Shown here one piece after another: positions 23,429 through 34,718 of a DNA stretch of 64,000 nt. Under the pieces are notes generated by a model. It was not told the origin of the DNA. It did no database searches and was given only the letters and a program-made list of their open reading frames with translations. Source of the DNA: Triangularia verruculosa (Eukaryota > Ascomycota > Sordariomycetes > Sordariales > Podosporaceae). Within the stretch, counting starts at the first letter, position 1; each line of letters opens with the position of its first letter. Location of the stretch: NCBI GenBank assembly GCA_033296885.1, contig MU863981.1, positions 62,001 through 126,000 of the forward strand, given 5' to 3'. Both the position numbers and the translations under genes were made by a program.

Positions 23429-24052
23429 CTATCCCAGGGATTCCACCTCCGCCGCCTTCTCCGTCGTCTGCGCTGGATCCTTCGCTGTAGCTTTCCTAGT
23501 GCTCCCTTTGCTTTCATGACCCTCCTGCTGATTCCCCGGTGCCTGCTCTGTGGTGGTGGAACGACTGCCGGCCCGCCACGGGGGTATCCCGCCTGTCCCT
23601 ACGTTTCCACCCGTTAACCTCTTGGTGAATGCGCGGGGAAGGACTCTGCCCAAATGCGCGTACCCTGTGACAACCCCCGTGGAATACCTAACATGATTGG
23701 GGTCTTCAGGCACCGCCTGTTTGGGATGCTTAAAATCATAGGGCGGTGGCAGGGCAGGTTCGAAAGTGGAGGTGTGTAACAACGTGGGACGCTTTGGGAG
23801 GTTCGGCGGTGGCAGGGCAGGTTCGAATGTGGAGGTGTGTAACAACGTGGGACGCTTTGGGAGGCTCGGCGAGCGTGCTTCATCGGGGTTCTCACCCGCC
23901 GTTCTCTTCAGAGATTCCACTCGTTCCTCAGGCTTTTCGGGTGGTAAAGGCCGAGCAGGCAACCCCAACTGACCTGTCGGGGGAAAATACTGAGGCGTAG
24001 CTGAGGACAGCGGCCTCCCGTGCCCTGATCCTCGGTGTCCCACTGGAAGCCC
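23429..24052 (-). other. Open in-frame extension downstream of the cyclin stop codon
   Basis: Directly after the TAG of the cyclin gene (24055-24053) the same reading frame stays open for about 207 codons to 23429. It contains no ATG, so it cannot be an independent gene starting in this frame. Its content is protein-like: Pro-rich, with KRPTLLHTSTFEPALPPP repeated. Two explanations fit. One is readthrough of the TAG. The other is a 75-nt intron with donor GTAGGC and acceptor CTTCCAG that removes the TAG in phase and joins NRG to VGHRGSGHGRP; its donor and branch point are weak. A third possibility is non-coding 3' sequence that is open by chance. Confidence 0.4.
23742..23867 (-). repeat. 63-bp tandem duplication in the extension frame
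   Basis: Two adjacent 63-bp copies differ at only two or three positions. In the minus-strand frame each encodes the same 21 residues apart from one Asn/Ser change, and another difference (ACT/ACA) is synonymous. The length keeps the frame. Confidence 0.85.
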
Positions 24053-25538
24053 CTAGATCATCCCCGGGCCGCCTCTCCGGTTGCCCCGATGCCGGTTATC
24101 GTGATATGGGTGCCTACCGCCCCGGTTGTGATAACCGTAATCATGCCGGTTGTTGTGGTGCCCGCCATGGTGCCCGTGGCGGCTGCCTCGTCCGCTAGTG
24201 GTGCCCTGTCGAGGGTCGGTTGGTGGAGCCTTGATCTCTTCCTCCACCTCGACCTCGTACTCCTCATATTCATCGTTGAAGTACTCGGCTGCCAATGATT
24301 TCTCTTTTCGGGCGGCTTCCGCGTCGAAGACGAAACGCAGGGTGCCTTCGCTGTTGGTTCTCTTGCGCTTGGCTGACGTAGTACCGGATGCCGGTGAGGT
24401 CACCGAGGCTGGCGTGACGGCGTGGCTTTCTGGCAAATCGGCGCACGTTTTGCACCATTCATTATATCGCTGGAATTGTTCGTCTGTCAACCTCTTGTTG
24501 ATCTCGATCTTGACATCCATCAACTGTTGGAGCTCGTAATTGAGTCCAACCTTTGTGGAACGTGGATGAGTGATGTAGAGATCCATAAGATCGAGCATGG
24601 TCTCGTACACACACGCCTTTTGGGTGCGTGATAACGCTTTCGGTCTGAGCTGCGTGACAGTTTCCGGGTCTTTTTTCATCAACATGGCGGTAAGTTGCAA
24701 AATAGCCAACACCATGGTGAGCGTCGTCTGCTTGATGGGTACAAAGGTCTTGTACATGTCGATGGACATGTCATATGCCGTATGCAGCAGTTTTTCTGGC
24801 GAGCTCAGTGTGCTGAATTCCCCTCTCGGAAAGGTTATGCGGCGCCCTGCCTCCGGTATCAACTTCTTGATCATCTTGATCAACAGTTTCTGTGGGTACT
24901 GGACTCGGAAGTCGAAGCCGATGGTTTCAAGAATGTGTCGTTCAAGCCCGATGGTGAATTTGGAGGGGCCGTCGAAGTGCTGTGTAGTATGTCAAAAAAT
25001 TACTGTCGGAAGATAGATCGCCAACGAGACACGTACCTTGTCATCTGGTGTTTTCCTGTCATGGGGTGACCGTAGGTTGTGTGCGGCGCATAGAACATCC
25101 CGGGACTTCTTAATGGTATCCTCGGCCTTGCAGGCCACAAACAAAGTAGCAAGCGCTACGTCTTCATAGTTATACTCGCTACTCGGGAAACGTATCCGGA
25201 ATCTATGGTAATATATGGCTGCTGTGTCGAATGTCTTGACAGGCCTACCCGAGCGGGTTAGCAAAGTGGCAGGACACACGGGATGGTGGTCGTTACAGTT
25301 GTAAGGCCTCCCGGACATTGTCAATCAGCTGAACACCCCTTATCCTGTAGTGATCGTCTTTTGCTTCTTCATACGCGATGGCCTTGAGCATCTGCTGCAA
25401 TGTCTGCTCCGAGATGTACTGGGTAGCTATCTCGGAGAGTCCTGTCACAGGTCCTATTGGCACATCGTCGGCGGGAGCAGGAGCGGCAGGCTGTCCGTTA
25501 GTAGCCGGAGCCGTCGGTTTCGCCGCGGATGGTGCCAT
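24053..25538 (-). CDS. Transcription cyclin (Ctk2/BUR2/cyclin K-like)
   Basis: Three exons: 25538-25297, 25244-25037 and 24979-24053 (introns 52 and 57 nt); 458 residues. After a 25-residue Ala/Pro-rich leader, a double cyclin box spans about residues 45-255. It contains VKTFDTAAIYYHRFRIR, the MRAIL-equivalent helix ALATLFVACKAEDTIKK, and FTIGLERHILETIGFDFRVQYPQ. These features define C-type transcription cyclins that activate a CDK phosphorylating the RNA polymerase II C-terminal domain. The layout fits the CTDK-I beta subunit best, but cyclin K or BUR2 cannot be excluded. The C-terminal tail has a basic KRKR motif, an acidic patch (DEYEEYEVEVEEE) and a His/Arg/Gly-rich end, consistent with nuclear localisation and phase-separation behaviour known for cyclin T/K His-rich tails. 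The frame continues open past the stop; see the 23429-24052 entry. Confidence 0.86.
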
Positions 25539-26537
25539 CGGGCAGTTATGGTGCTGTCATGCGGAGTGTGAGCTCGTCGGGGTTCTAGGAGGGTGGTCTT
25601 GATGGGTTGCTATTTCGTGGGTTGTGCAATGCTCTGGATGCTCTGCTGTGGGACTCCTCGCACAGTTTTCGGATACGTGACTCAGTGTCAGATAGAGTCT
25701 TGGTTTTTACGGACCGTCCTGGGTACGAATGGCAGTTTGCGATAGACGTTGGAGATGGATTGAGCTTTGGCTGACGGTGTCTTGGTGGCTTGAAGTGGAA
25801 TTTGGATGCTGCAATGGACGTGCTGGCCGATAAGATAAGGGGACGTCCCAGAGGCTTTGCGCGTCACCACCACGCGCCGGGAGCGCCCCACTTTTGGTTC
25901 GTTGACAGCTGCAGTTCTTTGGCAACATTATTTTCCCCCGCTGACATTGACGAAGCTGTCAGTTTACGTATAATTGCAATTTGCCCACCCGCAATCTCGA
26001 AATTCCGCACCACCGGATATGCACAATTTGTACCTCTTTCTTCCCCGAATCCTACGCCGGGCCAAAAACTCTCTCATCCGCTTTCATGTGCCATGCTTGT
26101 GCCGCTTGTTCCGCGCTGAGTGAAACAGAACGCCAAGTGAGACTTCTAAAGAAAAAGAAACATGTGGATACTGCAGGGCGCCATTCCAATATTGCTTCAT
26201 GAAGGCCCTGGTTGACCCAATTTTTTGGGCCAGTTTTGTAGTCTTAAATGAGGAACGGACCCCTATCTATCCCCTTTTGCATATCTAGGGCCATTTAAGG
26301 TACGTAGGGCGGGTCTCACGGCCCGATGGCACATCTTGGGACAGTGTCAATATGAACAAAAGTTCCAGGCAGCTGGCCTCATTTCCTATATCAGTGCCTT
26401 ATCTTGTGTCACATCTTTCTCTTTATCCAACTCTGTCTTCTTAGACGTCACCTGGTCACAAGAGCCTATATCGGAGAGCCGACACCAACACCCCTCGCTA
26501 GACCCCTATTAGGTATCAATAGTCAACTCAAATCATC
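25539..26537. other. Divergent promoter, 1.0 kb
   Basis: Between the cyclin gene (minus) and a small membrane-protein gene (plus). No coding region is supported. Confidence 0.55.
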
Positions 26538-27143
26538 ATGGATATCGAGGCTTTATCCACTTCGAACCACCGACCAAGCAGGCCAAGAACACCAATCCTC
26601 AAGCTCGAAACCAATCTGCCCAGGTACGCCGATGACGAACCTTCACCAGCACCATGGAACTGGCCGATGGCCCTCCGCCAACTAGCTTCACTCTCCCTTT
26701 TCAGCCTCCAGTTACTCATCACGCCCTCCTCACAAGCTGGCCTTTTGTCGCTCGCCATCCCCCTATCCAGCTCTTTCCTCCAGATAGCCGACGCAATGAT
26801 TACATGTCTGGTCGTGGCCATCTCGAGTTATGTTCACTTCTGCCTTGCAAGTCTGGACTATGAACCCCGGTGGACCTGTCTTCCTGTTCATCATCAGACA
26901 GATTGTGCGAGATTGCAGGTCAAGAGAGGGAGCTGGAAACCAAAACATTTCTACATGATGGTATTTGTTGAGGCGGCGGTTTTGGCAGGAGCGGCAGTCA
27001 CAGGGTCAAGAGATGCGTGTTTATGGGGTTTATTTGCAGTCACGGCTGGGAGCTGGTATATGGGGTGGTGGTTGGGTGCAGTGAAAGTCATGACTGCAAG
27101 GCTACTGTCAACCCGAAGTCGGGGAGGTTCAAATGCGGCATGA
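26538..27143 (+). CDS. Small predicted membrane protein, unknown function
   Basis: A single-exon 201-residue protein; the start ATG (catcATGG) has an acceptable context. The first 40 residues are polar. Hydrophobic stretches follow at about 45-75, 78-108, 145-165 and 168-188, which would give three or four transmembrane helices. A short loop with cysteines (WTCLPVHHQTDCARL) separates the two pairs, and the C terminus is basic (TARLLSTRSRGG). I do not recognise a family. The PAPWNWPMALRQLASLSLF segment resembles the entry to a helix bundle. Lineage-restricted membrane proteins of this size are frequent in fungal genomes. Confidence 0.55.
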   Translation: MDIEALSTSNHRPSRPRTPILKLETNLPRYADDEPSPAPWNWPMALRQLASLSLFSLQLLITPSSQAGLLSLAIPLSSSFLQIADAMITCLVVAISSYVHFCLASLDYEPRWTCLPVHHQTDCARLQVKRGSWKPKHFYMMVFVEAAVLAGAAVTGSRDACLWGLFAVTAGSWYMGWWLGAVKVMTARLLSTRSRGGSNAA

Positions 27144-27824
27144 TACATAAACATACGGGAAGGGGAATCGATAGTTGAAAACTGTGGAAACCTGCAATTC
27201 AGAACATAAAAGTCTGTCAGCACCTTTGGGTCACCGTTCCTTCCTTTTTTGTTGGATATTTGCAACGTTAGGGATCTGTCACGAGCCACTGGTGAACTGA
27301 CTAGTCGTGGCATCCTTGGAACATGGTCAGGGCATCCAGGCAGCAAGAGACGTTGAAAATATCTCTGTAACCCAGCCTGTATCTGAACAGTAAAAGGAGG
27401 GTGTGGGTAAACAATGCTCTTCTTTGATTATCTAGAGTAGCTATTGTCTTTTGTTTACATTTCTTTTGTTTACATTGGTCGTTGTCTTCAAAGTGCCTCA
27501 GGTAAGGGACCACATGATGTATTTAATGCTATGCTTCCAAGTCACAACTCCAGCTTCGTACCTGCTTGCTGCTTGTCACTCGGTCAAATGACCCTGTCGC
27601 GTGGTGGCTGACCGCCGTCGTGCCTTCCCCCATACTTGCTCCCACCCCGCATCTCCTATTGTGCCCCAGGCCACAATAGATGACGCTCAGAGTTTCCAGT
27701 CGCGTCCTTAAGGGCCTCGGTTGCTGACATCTTTCCTTCCTTCTCCCATCCCGCCCCATACTTTTCATCTTCCACCTCACCCTCGCGACTTTCCTCACGA
27801 CAGTCGAACCAAGAAGTCGAAAAC
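27144..27824. other. Intergenic
   Basis: Upstream region of the pseudo-helicase gene. A direct repeat around TTTTGTTTACAT occurs at about 27,449-27,475. No gene is recognised. Confidence 0.55.
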
Positions 27825-29644
27825 ATGGATGTGTCTAGATACATCAATGGCGCCGTACGCCTCATGAACGGCGGCGCTGAAGCCCACGATGTCCAAATCA
27901 AAGCAGTTCACCGTCTGGCCTATGAGAAAGCCGATACCATCCTCGTCGCGCCCACTGCTTATGGCAAACGCAGCGTGCTCCACGCGTGCTACCTCTTGAC
28001 GGCCAAGATCTTCATTCACATCATGCCATCGATGAGGGTCGCCAAAGACGAGGCCAGAGCCATCAGTCGTGAAATCAGCCGGTCGAAGCCCATTGTTGTC
28101 ACCGAGGACTTGCTTGCTGTAGGTGTTCACATTCAGTCGATCGATGAAACCGACGCAGAGCTAACCATCAATCGCTTCAGACGACCAATTTCTTTGGCAG
28201 AATGAGAGCCCAGCAGTATACCCACATACTTGTTAGCCCTGAGTTCGCCGCCAGCCCAAAGTTCATCGTGGAGCTCACCCGGGACCCTGAGTTCCCGAGC
28301 AAGATTGGCTTCTTTGTCGTTCACGACCTGCACATGGTCAGCAGATGGAAGGACTACTACCATGCCGGCATCTTTTTGGATAGCCTGCGCTACGCCTTTC
28401 CTCACGTCCCGTGGTACGCATGCACCGCGGCTTTCGACCATGAGAGCCAGGTGGTCAGTCCCCACATAATTGGCTTCGACCTCCAGACAACGGAATACAT
28501 TCGAGTCCCCGTTGACCGACCTGAGATCTCCGTGACGTGTGTCTCCATCAGCTCCGAGGAGGACTTTGGGCACCTCGACTTCCTTCTCGCTGGCAACAAG
28601 ACCAGAGACATTGCCAAAACAGTCATCTATGCCGCGGATGCGGTCCAGGCCTACAAGGTCTGTCGATCCCTCTGGTTGCATGCCCAGCAACTTGGGTTGT
28701 CGAGAAGCGAGGCCAAGCAAGTCATCCAGAGGTATGATGTGAATGGTCTTACCGACAAGGAGAAGGACACCCTGATCACAAACCTGGCTGGGGACACTGA
28801 CTGTCGTATTGTCGTGTCGGCCGTTTCCCTCTCCACAGGATGGGATCTTCCTGACATCATTCGCGTGGTTCACTTGGGCTTTCCGATGGATGGCGAGGAG
28901 ATCAGCGTCGGTGAATGGTGGCAGCGCAATGGTATTGTTATGAGAGACATGGCCAAAGCCCAGGCATCAGGCTACATGTTTGGGTACTCTTATACCTTTG
29001 CAACCTGCGACAAGCTCGAAGAGATGAAAAGCTTCCTGGATAAGTGTTGGGCCTCTTCCCTGACTGCTCAGAACCGCGGCAATGCCAGCACTGGTCATTT
29101 CGAGGCATCTAACGACTATCCCACTACCCTCGAGGATCACCGCAGTGCTGACCAAGAGCTTACTCGCATGGAAGTTGATGATTCCGAGGAGAGTGATTCC
29201 GTTTCACTTTCAGCCATGTCGCCGTTGTTTGACAGCTCGCCCCGCGCGCCATCCTCTGTGTCCTCCCACGGGGATGGCAATAATGTGCATAGAGGCGAGC
29301 CACACCCTCGCACTCTCGCATGGTTTGCCTGGAAAGCCATTTCAGACTACTGCTGGGGAAAGGCCTCGGAGATGGAAGAGCTTACTGACGACGAGTATGA
29401 GGATGACGGCTCTCAGTACTATATGGATCTTTACATTCAGTATGCTATTGGTGAGGCCTGGTCTCGTGCTATGCATCGCGGACAGGAGGTTCCTTTCACC
29501 GATGAGTGGGATCTCGCTGCCAAGGCCCCGGCTATTATTGACTGGGACCTTAACCACGGCAACGCCGTCAGGAAGTTGATTGAGTTTTGTCGCAATACCA
29601 CCACTATGGTCCACGAGCAGTGGCAGGCTGGAAAGCTTTCTTAG
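27825..29644 (+). CDS. RecQ-like pseudo-helicase (degenerate SF2 motifs)
   Basis: Two exons, 27825-28118 and 28181-29644, with a 62-nt intron having a clear CTAAC branch point; 585 residues. The order of RecQ/SF2 elements is present but key residues are changed. The Q-motif region (HDVQIKAVHRLA, 21-32) is good. Motif I at 41-50 reads VAPTAYGKRS instead of AxTGxGKS/T. Motif Ia (ILVSPEFA) is present. Motif II at about 145-150 reads VVHDLHMVSRW instead of DEAHxxSxW. Motif III (YACTAAFD) is near 176-184. Motif IV (KTVIYA) and motif V (VSLSTGWDLPDIIRVVH) are recognisable. Motif VI reads QRNGIVMR instead of QxxGRxxR. Loss of the Walker A Gly and Ser/Thr, the DExH acids and the arginine finger predicts no ATPase activity, yet the frame is intact over 585 codons. 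The C-terminal 200 residues are acidic and unrecognised. A nucleic-acid-binding or regulatory role is inferred. Confidence 0.82.
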
Positions 29645-31118
29645 CTGATGGGTTATCAACATTGGCAAGATGGCTGATGTCTGGATAGAGGACTTGGTCA
29701 CAGAATCTGAAGGTCTGGAGTTTGGAGACGATGGTTTTTGCAGAAGCACAGCTGAGAAAGTACAACGTTCAGGATGAGTGTTGGGTCACAGGATCAGAAC
29801 GGGTGGGACTTTGGGATGTGGATATGCGAAGGACAACACAGCACTGCGGCGTTCAGAATAGGAATTGGGACGTTTGGGAGGTATTGGTGTTGGGGATCTT
29901 TGCCTTGGGCACCGAGATATTTGATTGTTTGGAGGTTGAATGTAGCTGCGCCAGACCTATTAGCAAGATAGCTGTCGACATACCTCTGGTTGTCACATGC
30001 AGAGTCTTGCCGTACTCTTTAATTACTTACTCGTGTCGTCAACAAATCAAACCTATCGGGGACAGATTTATCTCCGAGTGTTTTTATCAGGACTGACGTC
30101 AGCGTCCTTACCATGATGAGAGTGAAGTGTGGGAAGCCCTCCAGTAGACATGGTGAGCAGTCTAACAACATGAGATGCTCAAATTATGATAGCAGAAGTT
30201 AACCGATTCAATCACAACGGACCCTCATGAGCTCCGATTGGTGCAACAGTGGTAAACAGGAAGAAAATCATCTCGACTCATTACAAATGCGCCAAGCCTG
30301 CGGCCCGCTTGCATCATCCCGAGAGGCAGGGCCCCACAGTCTGATGATGATGTGGTGGGAAGAAGACGAGAAACAAACCAACAGTGACCTCTTTGATCTC
30401 GAGTTGAAGATAGAGACAATAAAAGCAGGCTTGTACATAGACATGGCGCTCCAAGGATTGATGCGAAGAAACGTCTACTGGCAACAAAGAGTTCCAGCAC
30501 CGGACAACCGGGACCGACCCCACAGTGGACAACCCCTCAGAGCGAAGCCGGCTCAGTTGCGGGAGACATTTGAGTTCTCTTCTTTTCCAGCCCAGTGAAG
30601 GCATTCAGACCTGCCAGGCAACTGTAATTGCAGACCTTGTTCTCCTTCGGCCGAATTGAAGTTACCATGTGCCGTCTTTCTGCGAGTTTCTGAAATTGAT
30701 TGCTCGCTGTTAAACATGGGGGCCACGTGCCTTGCCTCAATGCCGCGGCGGCACCGGGTAGTGATCACCGAATAAAGCCCGCTGGACACCCCTCACCCAA
30801 GCCATTTTGCTGTCGCATTCAACGGCAAACCCAGACTGACCCAGACTGACGTCTTGCTCCTAAAAACGGCCGCGCTTATTGAACCTGATCACCAGCCCGA
30901 GATAACATTAATCTTCTAACGGCCGACTATTTATCATCTTTGGTCGCACAACGTCTACTTAACCTCTGATACCACCGTCGCTTCCCGTGTCGCAAATCTT
31001 GACTCGGTGCTGGTGGCAACCTCTTGGGGTGGTCATACGATGCCTTCTGCGCCCTGAGACGGCACTACTCTGAGCACTTCAAAATCACCCCATATACACG
31101 GCACTCTCCCGCACCAAT
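29645..31118. other. Intergenic 1.5 kb
   Basis: A 124-codon frame at 29722-30096 and a 123-codon frame at 30227-30598 cross this stretch but have no family features. I see no supported gene. The final 300 bp form the AFG1-like promoter. Confidence 0.5.
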
Positions 31119-32903
31119 ATGCGCGCGCACCCGTCTGTAGGCGTCCCTGCAAGGGCCCTCTTCGAAACGACGTCACGACCTGTTCGGACGACGATACCCG
31201 CCTCGCGAACCCTTTGTACCGCATGCGCCAGGACCCTGCCGCGACCGGCGAACACGTCTACCGAGCTGCGCTATCTGCAACGAACTCCGGTGTCGCGGAC
31301 GGTATATCCTGCTGTATTTACCGCTGGGCAAAGGAGGAGCAAGGCTTCGGCTGTTGCGGCCGCTACGCTTGACAGCGATCTGTCTGCGTCGGAGGGGATC
31401 TCGCTAGAGGAACATGGCAAGGTGCAGAAGGTGAACAACCCACAGGACATCGGGCCCTCACAGGAGTACGACCGGCGGGTAGACGCCGGGATACTGCGCA
31501 ATGATGAACATCAACGAGGTAGGTAGCAGCAAGACCAGGAGCTGTCCACGGTGACCTTGGCGGCTAACATTTACCCTTGCGCAGGCATTATCCAAAGCCT
31601 CCAATACCTCCATGAAGAGTTGCGGCACTATCAAGCGCCACCCGTCATTCGACCGACTCTCGAGTCCCTGAAACCGCAAAAGTCTCTGTTCTCATGGTTT
31701 GGGAAAGACACGAAGCCAACGATCGGCAAGATCCCTAGCAACCTCCCACGAGGCCTCTACCTCTACGGCGACGTTGGGTGCGGCAAGACCATGATGATGG
31801 ACCTGTTTTACGATACCCTGCCACAGTCTGTAAAGTCGAAGACGAGGATACACTTCCACAACTTCATGCAAGATGTCCACAAGAGACTCCACAAGATGAA
31901 GATGCAGTACGGCAGCGACGTCGACTGCGTGCCTTTCGTCGCGGCCGAGATTGCGGAGCAGGGCAATGTTCTCTGCTTTGACGAGTTTCAGTGCACCGAC
32001 GTGGCCGACGCCATGATCCTGAGACGACTTCTCGAGGCTCTCATGTCGCATGGCGTGGTGTTGGTGACGACGTCCAACAGGCACCCGGACGAGCTTTACA
32101 TCAACGGTATCCAGCGCGAGTCCTTCATTCCAGCCATCCACCTGCTCAAGAACCGTCTGCACGTCATCAATCTCGACTCCACCACTGATTACCGCAAGAT
32201 CCCACGCCCGCCATCAGGCGTATACCACACCCCACTCGATGCCCATGCCGCTTCCCACGCAGAGAAGTGGTTCCGCTTCCTCGGCGATCCAGAATCTCCC
32301 GAGCCTCATTCAGAAGTCCAGAAAGTGTGGGGTAGAGAGATCCATGTTCCAAGGGTCAGCGGCCGGTGTGCGTGGTTTACTTTCGATGAGTTGATCGGAA
32401 AGCCAACCAGCGCGGCTGATTACATTGAGCTTATGCGGTCCTACGATGCGTTTATCGTAACGGAAGTACCAGGGATGACTTATAGGCAACGTGATCTCGC
32501 CCGCCGGCTCATCACCTTCATCGACGCCGTCTACGAGTCCCACGCCAAACTGGTGCTCACCACTGCTGTACCACTTCAAGAGTTGTTCATCTCCAAGGCA
32601 GAGATTCGGGAATCACTGAAGGCCTCCGGCAAGAGCAGTGAGGTTTTGGATGACAGCTCGGTGGAGGATGTTATGAGCCACATGATGGACGACCTGGAGC
32701 ACAACGTCGAGCAGCTGTCAAAGTCGAATCTCTTTACCGGAGATGAGGAGGCTTTTGCGTTTGCGAGAGCGTTGTCCAGACTGACGGAAATGGGTAGCAA
32801 GCAGTGGGTAGAGAGGGGCATGGGGCTGGAGAGTCAGGGCGGCAAGCAGGAGAGAGATAGTTGGGCGAAGACGAGGAGCAGGCAGATGGAGGATAGCATG
32901 TAA
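31119..32903 (+). CDS. AFG1/LACE1-family mitochondrial AAA-type ATPase
   Basis: Two exons, 31119-31518 and 31585-32903, with a 66-nt intron; 572 residues. The N-terminal 80 residues are rich in Arg, Ser and Thr with few acids, a typical mitochondrial presequence. Walker A is GDVGCGKT (195-202, within GLYLYGDVGCGKTMMMD) and Walker B is VLCFDEFQ (about 262-269). The family block FHNFMQDVHKRLH lies between them, and TSNRHPDELYINGIQRESFIPAI follows. The C-terminal part carries LARRLITFIDAVYESHAKLVL and the ALSRLTEMGS end seen in AFG1 proteins. Family members sit in the mitochondrial matrix and support turnover or assembly of respiratory-chain subunits, especially cytochrome oxidase. The start gives ATG with a coherent presequence, so I accept it. 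Confidence 0.92.
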
Positions 32904-33169
32904 GACAAGAGAGGGGAGTTTCTTTTCGTGTCCATAAAGCGAGCGTAAGGTATTGTGCGTTGAGCATGATCATCATTAGCGAGCCAAGGTTGTATATTTG
33001 GTACTGTGAGTTTGGGCGGGAGGCAAAGCATCATCTGTTGCATTTGCGGGCGTTCGGTTGGACGAAGAAGCAGAACGGGGACTGGATATGGGACTACCGA
33101 GGTAGTTTTTTTTTTCCCAGCATATGTTTTTGGATAGTGTCAGAATACACCGGCTATGCCTATCTACAT

Positions 33170-33203
<34 letters not shown>

Positions 33204-33483
33204 CTACCGAGCCATAATAATTAGTTTGTCGTTTGGGCCTCGACGGGAGGAGGAGCCTAAACGCCAAGAACGGATGATGAGTTGTCAGAGTCTCCACCAA
33301 CTATTATGCAGCAGAATGACTATGCACATCATCCATTTCCACATGGTGTATTTCACTCACTGGGAGTTTTGTCACTCACGTACATAAACCATTTTACATC
33401 TCAATCCCCTCACTTTTTTTCCTCTCTCTGTCACAACCCCGCAATTTTCACTCTCACCACCACCACCAACAACCACCGCCAAA
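32904..33483. other. Intergenic with CCAG repeat
   Basis: A 3' flank of the AFG1-like gene and promoter of the next gene, including a long pyrimidine/CAC-rich leader (33,395-33,483). No gene is recognised. Confidence 0.6.
33170..33203 (+). repeat. (CCAG)n microsatellite
   Basis: Eight and a half perfect copies of CCAG in a row, in intergenic DNA. Confidence 0.95.
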
Positions 33484-34506
33484 ATGGACGACACAGCCTC
33501 CGTCTACCAAACCGCCATCATGGACGGCTCCTCGGATTTCTCCGAACCAGAACAAATCGACCACCCCACCCCTTCCTCTTCCACAATGTTGTACACCCCC
33601 CTCCCCTCCCAACCCCTCCCAACCGACCTCCTCACCACCACCACTTCCCCAGAAGACGAATCCTCCCTCTCCCCCTCCCCCCTAACCGGCCCATCCCTCG
33701 CCTCCCCCCGCGACAGAATCCCCCGGGGAATTTACACCCCCAACCCCGCCGGAACCCTAACCTTCATCGGCCTCCGCGCCATCGAACCCCTCCTCCAGTC
33801 CTACCTCCTCTCCCCCTCCTCCCCTTTCCTCAAACTCCTCCCCAAACTCGGCATCCCCGTCCTCCCCCCCTCCCTCCTCTCCCCCAATAACACCCCCACC
33901 GCAGAAATTCTGTCGTGGATGGGCAGGCTCTCCCGCCTGAAACAAGCCTACTGGGCAGGCTTCATCGCCCGGGAACCAATCACGCCGAAACTGGCGCTCA
34001 TCCTCGCCCTGCTGGAAGCCGCCGCGAATACAGTTAATTCATTGCTCTACCTCATCCCCAAGACGAGCACCGCCCTCCTAAAAACGGTTTCCATTCCGCT
34101 GCTGGGAGACGTTGAGCTGCCGCTCCCGGTGCTAGTCGGCTCGCTCATGTTCGCGCTTGGGCTGGCGGTCGAGACGATCTCCGAGAGGCAGAGGAGTTTC
34201 TTCAAGGAGGAGTACATTACCGTAGGCGGCAAGAGGATCAGAGTCAACGAAGGGAAAATCTGTGACAGGGGGCTTTGGAGCTTGGCGAGACACCCCAATT
34301 ACGGGGGGTATGTCCTCTGGCGGACGGGCTACGGCATCGCGGCGGGAGGGTGGCTTGCTGGGTTGGGGTTGGGGTTGGCGCATGCGGGCCATTTTGCGGG
34401 TGAGAGCGTGGGGTTGATGGATGAGTACATGAACAACAGGTACGGGGGTGCTTGGAGCCAGCATAAGCAAAGGGTTGGGTGGGTGTTGATTCCTGGCATC
34501 TACTGA
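33484..34506 (+). CDS. DUF1295/steroid-reductase-like membrane protein
   Basis: A single-exon 340-residue protein. The first 85 residues are polar and Ser/Thr/Pro-rich. After LTFIGLRAIEPLLQ, four or five hydrophobic segments follow. The C-terminal third contains the diagnostic motif LWSLARHPNYGGYVLWRTGYG and ends with LMDEYMNNRYGGAWSQHKQRVGWVLIP. This RHPNYxGE-like signature is shared by DUF1295 proteins, the C-terminal domain of steroid 5-alpha reductases and isoprenylcysteine methyltransferases, which bind NADPH or SAM at that site. Substrate and cofactor cannot be read here. DUF1295 is the closest description. The coding strand changes from C-rich to G-rich near 34,130-34,200, just before the conserved motif. 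Confidence 0.8.
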   Translation: MDDTASVYQTAIMDGSSDFSEPEQIDHPTPSSSTMLYTPLPSQPLPTDLLTTTTSPEDESSLSPSPLTGPSLASPRDRIPRGIYTPNPAGTLTFIGLRAIEPLLQSYLLSPSSPFLKLLPKLGIPVLPPSLLSPNNTPTAEILSWMGRLSRLKQAYWAGFIAREPITPKLALILALLEAAANTVNSLLYLIPKTSTALLKTVSIPLLGDVELPLPVLVGSLMFALGLAVETISERQRSFFKEEYITVGGKRIRVNEGKICDRGLWSLARHPNYGGYVLWRTGYGIAAGGWLAGLGLGLAHAGHFAGESVGLMDEYMNNRYGGAWSQHKQRVGWVLIPGIY

Positions 34507-34718
34507 GCATGACTGGGCGGGGAAAGAAGCGACAAGCCAGAACAAAGGTTATACAAAAAAGACATGATGAAACGGCACATGCCATGATACACACGACAGC
34601 TACAACATAGAGGTTAACCCCGTATATAAACACTACCGTTTAGAACTAAAAACAACATTACGATGCCTTCCCGTATGTATGTACCCTTGACGCCCAGTAA
34701 CCCGATTCGTAAAATCAC

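Noticed and set aside
29722..30598. Two plus-strand frames of about 124 codons after the pseudo-helicase
   Set aside because: No motifs, weak start contexts and no splice links; treated as non-coding.
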